A stretch of DNA of 49,029 bases from an uncultured Anaerotruncus sp. (GTDB taxonomy: Bacteria > Bacillota > Clostridia > Oscillospirales > CAG-272): the NCBI GenBank assembly GCA_905210995.1, contig CAJLZE010000005.1, positions 1 through 49,029 of the forward strand, read 5' to 3'. The number at the start of each line of letters is the position of its first letter. Position 1 is the stretch's first letter. The translations under genes were made by a program, and so were the position numbers. Of this stretch, positions 25,290-31,957 are shown in pieces. The notes under the pieces were generated by a model, which was not told the DNA's origin, did no database searches, and worked only from the letters and a program-made list of their open reading frames with translations.

Positions 25290-26630
25290 TCATGCCGCGC
25301 CGTTTTTACTCAGATAATCTTCGATCATCTTTTCCGCTTCTTCGGGAAGAGCAGGCATATCCGGTGTGCCCATTCTGAGCTTTCCGCTTATACCGTTGCC
25401 GCTTCCCCCCTTATATCTCAAGATTCCGTCGGAAATGTACATAGCTATCCCCGACTCTCCGGTGAGATTTTTACCACGCTCCGGCCGCAATATGTATTTC
25501 GACTTTACGGATATCTCTACATTCTTCTCCGCTTCCGGTCTCGTGTCGAACTTCATAACGGCAGTCTGATCGGTATCCAACCTTCCGCGGACACCCGATT
25601 GATCGTAAGGTTCATTTTTGAATTTGTAAGTGGCTTCAAATAATCCCGCAACAAGCTTACCGTTGCTTCCCTTCTCCAGATCTACCACCTTCAGCTCTGC
25701 CGACCTCGGCGCCGTGTTGATACCGTATTTCGGCTTGATCTCCACCTTGGTGCTGTTTCCTTCGACCGCAGAGACATACGATGTGATCCATATTCTTACG
25801 GTTTCGATATCCTTTTTATGTCCGCGAAAATAAAACTCGACCCTTTCCGACTCAACATAATACGTTCCGCTGAAGGTTCCGTGCTCAATAAAATACTTGG
25901 TCTGTTCGTCGGTATATTTCATCATCCTGCAAAAGAAGCGGGCTAATTCGGCGATATATTCCTCCGAAATGGCACACAAGGAAAGTTCCTTGTCGACCGT
26001 CAGCATATCGGCAGTAAGCGGCGGAAGGCCGAATTGCTTTCCTATTCCCTCCAAACCGCCGGAGAGCGGATTGAACAGCGCGCTTATATTTATACCCAGA
26101 GCATCAAATACCGAAGAAACGTAGCTGCCGGAATTTGCAAATTCACTTACCGACATTCTGTACTTTGATTTTTCCTCGGTGATCCTGAATGCATATCCCT
26201 CCCGCACGGTAGAATATACGCGCTGAGAGTCCTTGTAAGCCAGCGTCGTCACCCCCGAATGCAGCGCGATAAAATCAACATTGCGGCGGTTCAGGCTGCC
26301 GCTGATATCCGATATCATATAATCTCCGCAATATTTTCCGAAAAGGTCGTCAGTGTTTATCGTACCGTTGCCGGAATCGCTGTTTATCACCTCAAGCACT
26401 CTGCTTTTGATCTCGCCCGCTCTCACCTCTTGCGGGTCAAGCGTCGTTTCTGGCACCGTCGTCACGTTCTCGCCTCCCTTTTCGCCCTTTTCCGAGCGGC
26501 AGCCGAACGCGGCAAAGCATACGAGCAGCAAAAGCAGCATGACGGCAGCCGGGCGCAGATATCTCACCGCAAACACGGTCCTGTCCTTTTTGACGTTACA
26601 GCAACTCGTTCCCATCGTCTTCTTCCCCAT
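25290..26630 (-). CDS. Lipoprotein of unknown family, paralogue A
   Basis: 446 residues. A long basic start leads to a hydrophobic signal ending in lipobox AAFGC (Cys44), then a Thr/Glu linker. It has no domain I recognise, but it is homologous along its whole length to the next gene upstream: shared marks include KYCGDY against AFCGDY, PLTADMLTVD against KLTEDMVTVD, TYYVESERVEF against KYYVEEKRAEL, and the C-terminal GKLRMGTPDMPALP against GKIRLGTSDDMKIP. Start uncertain: ATG at 26630 has no clear ribosome site; Met6 (26615) has GGGGA 8 nt before it. It follows paralogue A's partner by 16 nt, so they form one operon. Probably anchored outside the membrane; function unknown. Confidence 0.75.
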   Translation of the reverse strand: MGKKTMGTSCCNVKKDRTVFAVRYLRPAAVMLLLLLVCFAAFGCRSEKGEKGGENVTTVPETTLDPQEVRAGEIKSRVLEVINSDSGNGTINTDDLFGKYCGDYMISDISGSLNRRNVDFIALHSGVTTLAYKDSQRVYSTVREGYAFRITEEKSKYRMSVSEFANSGSYVSSVFDALGINISALFNPLSGGLEGIGKQFGLPPLTADMLTVDKELSLCAISEEYIAELARFFCRMMKYTDEQTKYFIEHGTFSGTYYVESERVEFYFRGHKKDIETVRIWITSYVSAVEGNSTKVEIKPKYGINTAPRSAELKVVDLEKGSNGKLVAGLFEATYKFKNEPYDQSGVRGRLDTDQTAVMKFDTRPEAEKNVEISVKSKYILRPERGKNLTGESGIAMYISDGILRYKGGSGNGISGKLRMGTPDMPALPEEAEKMIEDYLSKNGAA

Positions 26631-26646
26631 TCCGAAACCGCGACTG

Positions 26647-27924
26647 TCAGACGCCGCTCGTTTCCTTGATGTATTGGTCAATGCAGGAATCCACACCGGC
26701 AGGTATCTTCATGTCATCCGAGGTACCGAGCCTGATCTTGCCGTTGACCGCATAGGTAGAGCCGTTGCTCGTCATCGAATATGCAATGTTGCCGCCCTCT
26801 ATCACAAGAGTGTTTTTGACATTCACGCGCTCGGTGTTCCCGCCTATAACGGTCACGCTTTCGACCACGCTCTCGGCATCGCAGTTCAGCTTTGCGTTTG
26901 CGCGTGTGTCGAGCTTGTATGATGCGGACTGCTTCATGCTTACCGTTCCCTTGTATCCCTGGTAGTCAAACGACGCCCCGGTCGTTGTTGCTATCTCAAA
27001 TGTGCCGCACACGGGCTTTTTGCCGTCATATTCGACCCCGTACACCGTCAACTCGCTGACGGTAGGCATGCTGATGCCGTTCATCACAACGGTCCATTCG
27101 GTTTTTAGCAAGCCGACAGGACCCTTTTCGGCATCATTTTTCTGACCTATCGTCATTATAACGTCTCCCGTCGCCTCGGTTTTGTACTTTAAGACCAACT
27201 CGGCGCGTTTTTCCTCAACATAATATTTCCCGGTGATCTCGGCAGACGCCAAAAATTCTTTGCCTGCTGCTTCATTGTCGGCGGCAAAGAAATTGGCGAT
27301 AGATTTGATAACGTCATTCAGATAGCTCTCCGAAAATACAGCCGTCTTCATATCGTCATCGACCGTCACCATGTCCTCGGTCAGCTTCGGCATATTCGTC
27401 ATATTGCCGCTCGCATCGTCCTTATTGCCGCTGTATAAGTCGCTTATATCCATGCTGAAGTCAAAAAACACCGATGGCAGATATTCATTGCTGCTTCCCG
27501 GCTCGACAGCATTGCCGACGCTGTATTTTCCTTCGCTGCTCTCAACATAATAAACAACTCCGTCGCGGGCAACAACATAAAGACCGCTGCCATCGGCGTA
27601 TTCCGTAAATGCGGCATCGCCCTTTCTGACGACGCGCCTGAGCCCGTTCGTCTGTTTGATATTGTCAACGACATAATCACCGCAAAATGCCGCAAAAAGC
27701 TCGTCGGCACTGTCCTTGTCGTCGGAGTCGTCGTTCACAAGCTCGACCGCCTCTTTTTTGATCTTCTCGATCGCGGCAAGCTTCGGGTCCTGTTTGGTCG
27801 CGGGTTCGGCTTCAGTGGTGCCGTCCCCCGGCTTTGCGCCGCCGTCCTTTACACACCCGGCAAAGGAAATGATACATACAAACGCCAGAATGATCGCAAT
27901 GGTCGATCTGCAGATGTTTTTCAT
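26647..27924 (-). CDS. Lipoprotein of unknown family, paralogue B
   Basis: 425 residues, first gene of the two-gene operon. Signal peptide ends at lipobox ISFAGC (Cys24), followed by an acidic Thr/Pro-rich linker. The mature part alternates helical (KLAAIEKIKKEAVELVNDD) and strand-rich blocks, the latter with repeated Lys/Glu/Thr patterns. It shares full-length similarity with the downstream paralogue. ATG at 27924 is chosen because it starts the signal peptide and has AAAGGT 12 nt upstream; an upstream in-frame region overlaps the promoter. No catalytic motif seen. Tandem duplication suggests a heteromeric surface complex or divergent ligand binding, which is inference. Confidence 0.75.
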   Translation of the reverse strand: MKNICRSTIAIILAFVCIISFAGCVKDGGAKPGDGTTEAEPATKQDPKLAAIEKIKKEAVELVNDDSDDKDSADELFAAFCGDYVVDNIKQTNGLRRVVRKGDAAFTEYADGSGLYVVARDGVVYYVESSEGKYSVGNAVEPGSSNEYLPSVFFDFSMDISDLYSGNKDDASGNMTNMPKLTEDMVTVDDDMKTAVFSESYLNDVIKSIANFFAADNEAAGKEFLASAEITGKYYVEEKRAELVLKYKTEATGDVIMTIGQKNDAEKGPVGLLKTEWTVVMNGISMPTVSELTVYGVEYDGKKPVCGTFEIATTTGASFDYQGYKGTVSMKQSASYKLDTRANAKLNCDAESVVESVTVIGGNTERVNVKNTLVIEGGNIAYSMTSNGSTYAVNGKIRLGTSDDMKIPAGVDSCIDQYIKETSGV

Positions 27925-28004
27925 TTTGATAACCGTACCTTTCAAAGTCAATTTCATTGCACCGCAAGTTGGAAGCACACGTTTTTCCGGTGTTTTACAC
28001 TCTT

Positions 28005-28033
28005 ATTGTATCATATAGACTAAACTATGTCAA
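28005..28033 (-). promoter_or_regulatory. Promoter of the lipoprotein pair
   Basis: Minus strand: TTGACA (28033-28028), 17-nt spacer, TACAAT (28010-28005), about 80 nt upstream of the start at 27924. Confidence 0.7.
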
Positions 28034-28076
28034 GTATCAACAAAACCGACATATAAAAATAAAATTTCGTCGGCAC

Positions 28077-28105
28077 TTGACAGTGTACGGCAAGTGTGAT
28101 AAAAT
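28077..28105 (+). promoter_or_regulatory. Promoter of tRNA-Gln
   Basis: TTGACA (28077-28082), 17-nt spacer, TAAAAT (28100-28105), ending 17 nt before the tRNA. Divergent from the lipoprotein promoter. Confidence 0.75.
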
Positions 28106-28122
28106 AATAAAGCAAAATTCAA

Positions 28123-28197
28123 TGGGATGTCGCCAAGCGGTAAGGCACAGGACTTTGACTCCTGCATTCGTCGGTCCGAATCCGGCCATCCCAGCCA
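28123..28197 (+). tRNA. tRNA-Gln (anticodon UUG)
   Basis: The cloverleaf can be drawn: acceptor arms TGGGATG and CATCCCA, D arm with AAGCGGTAAGG, anticodon stem CAGGA/TCCTG around loop CTTTGAC giving anticodon TTG, T arm GTCGGTCCGAATCCGGC, discriminator G, and an encoded CCA at 28195-28197. It marks the left edge of the accessory island. Confidence 0.93.
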
Positions 28198-28268
28198 TTG
28201 CGGGGGTAACGACTTTTGGAACACTTCAAATTGGAGTTTTCAATTTTCCCCCTATCAAACTACAACAA

Positions 28269-28306
28269 GAAAACACCTATTTTCAGTAATGAGAATGGGT
28301 GTTTTC
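28269..28306 (+). terminator. Terminator-like hairpin after tRNA-Gln
   Basis: Arms GAAAACACCTATTTTC and GAGAATGGGTGTTTTC match at 14 of 16 positions, with a 6-nt loop, and TCTCTTTATT follows. Could end the tRNA transcript or the IS fragment on the other strand. Confidence 0.6.
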
Positions 28307-28314
28307 TCTCTTTA

Positions 28315-28839
28315 TTAAGAGGCTATACTATAAAAAATGTCTTCAATTTGCGAGGAAGTTTTAAAATTCAAACTGCGATGTGGTCTTCGGTTGTTATAAT
28401 AATCGATGTATTTCTCTACTTCTGACTCCAATTCATCTATGTTGGAATATTCCTGACGATATAATGCCTCATATTTCATTCTTGCAAAGAACGATTCGCA
28501 AACTGGATTTTGCGTAGGCGAGCCGAGAGCAGAAAAGGATTGTAAAACATGTAACTCTGACAAGTATGTTCGGAATGCCAACGCTGTGTACTGTACGCCT
28601 TGGTCTGTATGAAAAATAAGCTTGTCTGTTGTATGCCTTGATTGGTATGCAAGAGCAAAAGCTTTTAGAGACAGCATTGTGTCAATTGTTTTAGAAACAG
28701 CGGTTGCAAGGACCTTATGGGAATATAAATCAATTACCGCGCAAACAAAGTGAGGCTCATCGCCTACTCTCACATAAGTAATATCACTTGCCCATACCGT
28801 ATTCGGTGAGGTAATACCATCCAAACCAAACAACCGGTT
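28315..28839 (-). pseudogene. IS3-family transposase (OrfB), 5'-truncated
   Basis: The 3' part of an IS3-type DDE transposase, about 172 residues of the integrase core: SPNTVWASDITYV carries the first catalytic Asp, IFHTDQGVQY the second, NPVCESFFARMKYE the Glu, and the usual YIDYYNNRRPHRSLN tail is present. The N-terminal half of OrfB and all of OrfA are missing. The frame runs to the hairpin at 28840-28867, where the recombinase element begins, so it was probably cut by that insertion or by a deletion. Too short to be active. No terminal inverted repeats were recognised. Confidence 0.85.
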
Positions 28840-28867
28840 GGGGCACCCTCCGTAAGGAAGGTGCCCC
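28840..28867. repeat. Inverted repeat at the IS3/recombinase-element junction
   Basis: Perfect 8-bp arms GGGGCACC and GGTGCCCC around a 12-nt loop, just beside the palindrome CAACCGGTTG (28831-28840). No T-tract, so it is unlikely to be a terminator. It may mark the end of the element. Confidence 0.5.
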
Positions 28868-28924
28868 GGGGCGGCTCTTGTATCCCAGTTTAATAAGTTT
28901 TCGGAAACGGTGTAACCCTTGTGG

Positions 28925-30592
28925 CTATGCCGTTTTCTCCTTGTTACGCTCGGTAAGGTGCTGCTGGAAGGCTTCTTCCATCTCCTCCGGGGTCAGCTCG
29001 TGGAGGATACCCACGCCGCTGTAATAGATGTCCAAAAGCTGCACCCGCTTGCCATCAAGATATCTCGGCGCATACACCACGATTCTGTCCACGAACTCGT
29101 GGATCAGTTCCGGGGTCAGCGCTTGCAGCTCCGTGATTTGTTTCACCTTCTGAACGAACTTCTGCAAGCTCTCGGTTTTATCCGTTTCGGTTTCCAGATA
29201 CGCCTGCATCTCCGGCACAGCGGATTTCAGTGTTTTCTGTTCTTCCTCATAGGACAGGGACAGAGTGGCGTAGCGTTCGTCAGACAGCTTTCCGCTGGCG
29301 TTGTCCTCGTAGATCTTCTGGATCAGGGCATCGATCTCCGCAATACGCTTTTTCGCTTTGCTCAGCTCCCGGCGCTTGGCGGCTAGCTGCTTTTTCTTGT
29401 CCTCCGTGTAGCAGTCCATCTGCTTGCGGGCGAACTCCTTCTCAAAAGCCTGCACATTCAGCAGGATGCGCTGCATACTCTCCAGAACGATCTGCTCCAC
29501 CACTCTCTCACGGATATAGTGAGCGGAACAGACCTCGGAGTTCTTGCGGTAGGAGGAGCAGAAGAAATAGGCTTGCTCCCGCTTGTAGTTGTTGGTGACG
29601 CTGTAATACAGCTTCTCTCCGCAATCGGCGCAGTAGAGCAGACCCGAAAAGGGACTGACGATGCCGCTTTTCGTGGGCCTGCGGCGGTGCTTGCGAAGCT
29701 CCTGCACCAAGGCGAAGGTTTCACGGTCGATGATGGCGGGGTGCGTATCCTTGAAAATTTGCCATTCCTCCGGCGGGCGCTCGATTTTCTTCTTGTTCTT
29801 GAAGGACTTGGTAGTGCTGCGGAAATTCACCGTATCGCCGCAGTATTCCTGCTTACTGAGGATGTCAGCAACTGTGGCAGAACACCAGTTGTACGGTATG
29901 GCGGGTGGCTTGCTGCAATTCCTGCCGATGTTGCTCCAGTGCTCGGTAGGTGTCGGCACCTTGGCTGTTTTCAGTCGTTTGGCGATCTGCGTGGGGCCGA
30001 GGCCGTCCACGCACCAAGCGAAAATCTGCCGCACGGTCTTTGCCGCAGCTTCATCAATGATCCACCCGTTCTTGCTCTCCGGGTCTTTCAGATACCCGAA
30101 GGGCGGATTGGTGGTCAGCGGTGCGCCGGACATTCCCTTACTCTTGAACACATTGCGTACTTTCTGGCTGGTGTTCTTGGCGTGCCACTCGTTGAATAAG
30201 TCCTGCATTGGGACAAGGTCACTGATGCCCTTGGCGGTGTCGATGTTGTCCATAATGGCGATGTAGCGGACGCCGAGACTGTCGAAGCCCTCTTCCAGAA
30301 GCTGCCCTACAATAAGGCGGTTACGCCCCAAGCGGGAGTGATCCTTGACGATCAAGGTGCCGATGAGGCCCTTTTCCGCCAGTTCCATAATCTCTGTGAA
30401 CGCTGGTCTTGCGAAGTTCGTACCCGACCAGCCATCGTCAATGAACACACGGGTGTTCTGAAAGCCATTTTCCTGTGCATACTTCTCAAGAATGGTCTGC
30501 TGATTCTTGATAGACCCTGACAGGCCGTCCTGCTCATCGTCGCGGGACAGGCGGCAGTACAGGGCTGTGATTTTATCCGGTTGTTTTGTCAT
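28925..30592 (-). CDS. Large serine recombinase (site-specific integrase/excisionase, DUF4368 type)
   Basis: Cuts and rejoins DNA through a catalytic serine to move its element. 555 residues. N-terminal resolvase domain: ALYCRLSRDDE with catalytic Ser16, then VKDHSRLGRNR with the conserved Arg residues. A Recombinase domain follows (about 160-290, PPFGYLKDPESKNGW, IFAWCVDGLGPTQIA), then a zinc ribbon (LYCADCGEKLYY and CSSYRKNSEVC), a coiled coil (about 390-470), and a DUF4368-like C-terminus. ATG at 30592 is chosen because AGGAG lies 5 nt upstream. The catalytic parts look intact, so it may still be active. A 12-bp inverted repeat lies just upstream. Confidence 0.92.
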   Translation of the reverse strand: MTKQPDKITALYCRLSRDDEQDGLSGSIKNQQTILEKYAQENGFQNTRVFIDDGWSGTNFARPAFTEIMELAEKGLIGTLIVKDHSRLGRNRLIVGQLLEEGFDSLGVRYIAIMDNIDTAKGISDLVPMQDLFNEWHAKNTSQKVRNVFKSKGMSGAPLTTNPPFGYLKDPESKNGWIIDEAAAKTVRQIFAWCVDGLGPTQIAKRLKTAKVPTPTEHWSNIGRNCSKPPAIPYNWCSATVADILSKQEYCGDTVNFRSTTKSFKNKKKIERPPEEWQIFKDTHPAIIDRETFALVQELRKHRRRPTKSGIVSPFSGLLYCADCGEKLYYSVTNNYKREQAYFFCSSYRKNSEVCSAHYIRERVVEQIVLESMQRILLNVQAFEKEFARKQMDCYTEDKKKQLAAKRRELSKAKKRIAEIDALIQKIYEDNASGKLSDERYATLSLSYEEEQKTLKSAVPEMQAYLETETDKTESLQKFVQKVKQITELQALTPELIHEFVDRIVVYAPRYLDGKRVQLLDIYYSGVGILHELTPEEMEEAFQQHLTERNKEKTA

Positions 30593-30608
30593 AGCTCTCC
30601 TTTCCACA

Positions 30609-30656
30609 GCCGGATATGGTCGAATTTGTAGGTGAGCCCATTCTACCATATCCGGC
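30609..30656. repeat. 12-bp inverted repeat upstream of the recombinase
   Basis: GCCGGATATGGT (30609-30620) and its exact complement ACCATATCCGGC (30645-30656), 24 nt apart, lie just before the recombinase ribosome site. Likely a regulatory operator or a recombinase-related site; the spacing is long for a terminator and no T-tract follows. Confidence 0.55.
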
Positions 30657-30686
30657 CGTAAACTTCAACGCTTTAATGCGATGGTC

Positions 30687-30938
30687 TTAAATTTCTTTGC
30701 TTTTGTCGTCGCTTTTCAGGATGATGCGCTGTACCTTTTCGGTGATGTTCTCCCTTGCGCCCTCGCTGAAAAATGCTCTTACGGCGTAGGTGGTGCCGTC
30801 GATCTCCCGAATGAAATTCAGCGGCTGCACATAGGCGCTTCTGCGAAACCACGCTATGCGCTCCTGCTTGGTCATTGTTGCAAGGTGGTCTGTAATGCGG
30901 TCAAGCTGTGTATAGATTTCGTTATCGGCTCTTAAAAT
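30687..30938 (-). pseudogene. TnpW-like transposon protein, 5' end uncertain
   Basis: About 80 residues are meaningful. The C-terminal half, REIDGTTYAVRAFF then SEGARENITEKVQRIIL, matches TnpW-type small proteins that accompany serine-recombinase elements. Ahead of it lies ITDHLATMTKQERIAWFRR, which I do not recognise. The open frame runs further upstream but only through the hairpins at 30941-30967, so the true start is lost or is ATG at 30875, which would give 62 residues, a normal TnpW size, but without a clear ribosome site. Probably a partial gene cut at the element's edge. Confidence 0.6.
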
Positions 30939-30940
30939 AA

Positions 30941-30967
30941 GGGGAAAACTCAAAATGAGTTTTCCCC
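30941..30967 (-). terminator. Hairpin at the right edge of the recombinase element
   Basis: Perfect 12-bp arms GGGGAAAACTCA and TGAGTTTTCCCC around AAA; CTTATTTTAAG follows on the minus strand. The core is similar to the hairpin at 37972-38015. Confidence 0.6.
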
Positions 30968-30982
30968 TTTGGGATATCTGAT

Positions 30983-31010
30983 GGGCTGTCACGCTAACGC
31001 GTGACGGCCC
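30983..31010 (-). terminator. Hairpin after the 31.0-kb genes
   Basis: Arms GGGCTGTCACGC and GCGTGACGGCCC (one mismatch). Same build as the hairpins at 18848, 22243 and 25225, so likely resident DNA; it follows the stop at 31019 on the minus strand. Confidence 0.5.
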
Positions 31011-31018
31011 TATTGCTT

Positions 31019-31312
31019 TTATCCGATCAGCCGTCTTTGAAATATCCGTTCGGCATCAGTTTTCGGCAATTGCTGGCAGTATTTTTGAGCGATGCGCTCT
31101 TTGAACGGAATGCACAACATACTCAACAATACAATCACCCGAACAAATAATTCTTCCTCTTTCAGCTTTCGGCAATAGGTCGGTGAGAAACCAATGCTGC
31201 GGCAGCAATGCAAATATGCCTGTGCTATTCCCTGCCCCATGGTTTTTTGTTGGTAATGATATTGCCGGTTAGCATACCACGTGCCCCGTTTTGCTTTCAT
31301 TTTTTCGAGCAT
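31019..31312 (-). CDS. Hypothetical protein
   Basis: 97 residues, basic, with several Cys and Tyr in the first half (MKAKRGTWYANRQYHYQQK, YLHCCRSIGFSPTYCRKL) and a hydrophobic segment LFVRVIVLLSMLCIPF. I do not recognise a family. It overlaps the end of the preceding gene by 16 nt. No ribosome site stands out before either Met1 or Met5. May be a remnant. Confidence 0.4.
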   Translation of the reverse strand: MLEKMKAKRGTWYANRQYHYQQKTMGQGIAQAYLHCCRSIGFSPTYCRKLKEEELFVRVIVLLSMLCIPFKERIAQKYCQQLPKTDAERIFQRRLIG

Positions 31313-31893
31313 TGTCCGGACAAAAAAGAATTTAAGATATCAACAACAGGCTCATCTGCTATAACGTTTTCTATATTGTCAAGAAAGCCCCTTTTTTCGT
31401 CCATCATTTTGCACATATAGAAATCAAGAATCCTATCAAAAAGAAAATCCAGCCCCACCTGCTTAAATATTTTTATTTTTTTCGCCGCCTTCTCATAAGT
31501 ATTACCCAACAGCAGATTCCGCACCCCGCTGCCCAAAAGATTGTTATATACACTCATGGCTTTAAGAGCATCCCTTATTTCTTTTTTTACGGGAATCCCG
31601 TTATGTCTCAAAGTCCGCTCATTCCAAAATGCAAGTGTAATGTTCGTTACCGGTATACTGCCGACAACTCCGACGGTAAATAAATTCTTTTGCTCAGCCG
31701 AATCACCTTGCAACAGTCTGCAAACCTTCATAGTTTCATTGAATGAAACAACTATTCCTCTGTTACCTCCAACCGCTTCATTTCTATATATCGTATCGAA
31801 AAGTTGTATCAAACCGGAAAGTTCTTTCAATAGGCAGCACAATATTTGATCGTCTATTTCGAGAATAACATTTAGTTCTATCAACCTAACCAT
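31297..31893 (-). CDS. Hypothetical protein downstream of the Rhs fragment
   Basis: If started at ATG 31893, 198 residues, AT-rich codons. Mostly helical with short hydrophobic stretches (ELNVILEIDDQILCCLLKEL; FTVGVVGSIPVTNITLAFW; FDRILDFYMCKMM). Its start lies inside direct repeat copy 1, and the frame stays open back through the repeat into the Rhs fragment, so the original N-terminus is uncertain. No family recognised. Its place right after an Rhs 3' end is where toxin-tip or immunity genes sit, but the sequence does not show either. Confidence 0.5.
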   Translation of the reverse strand: MVRLIELNVILEIDDQILCCLLKELSGLIQLFDTIYRNEAVGGNRGIVVSFNETMKVCRLLQGDSAEQKNLFTVGVVGSIPVTNITLAFWNERTLRHNGIPVKKEIRDALKAMSVYNNLLGSGVRNLLLGNTYEKAAKKIKIFKQVGLDFLFDRILDFYMCKMMDEKRGFLDNIENVIADEPVVDILNSFLSGQCSKK

Positions 31894-31957
31894 AACAAGT
31901 GAATATGATACCGCAGCAGAATAATCATCCCCGCAAAAACCATTGCAGAATTGCGAA
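31874..31957. repeat. 84-bp direct repeat, copy 1
   Basis: Same orientation as 34576-34659, 82 of 84 bases identical by eye. This copy is fused to the 3' end of the Rhs fragment. In one minus-strand frame both copies encode FCNGFC-x-DDYSAAVSYSL, suggesting that the repeat came from a gene. Confidence 0.85.

Larger units (their letters stand above)
28840..30940. mobile_element. Remnant of a serine-recombinase transposon or integrative element
   Basis: Contains a large serine recombinase and a TnpW-like gene, a pair known from Tn4451-type and clostridial conjugative elements. Flanked by an IS3 fragment on the left and by a hairpin at 30941 on the right. No conjugation, mobilisation, resistance or cargo genes are present, so it is a solo recombinase module or a remnant. 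Limits are estimates; no matched element ends were found. Confidence 0.6.

Noticed and set aside
30939..30992. N-terminal extension of the TnpW-like protein
   Set aside because: This part of the frame only translates the hairpin at 30941-30967 and flanking spacer, so it is not a real coding sequence.
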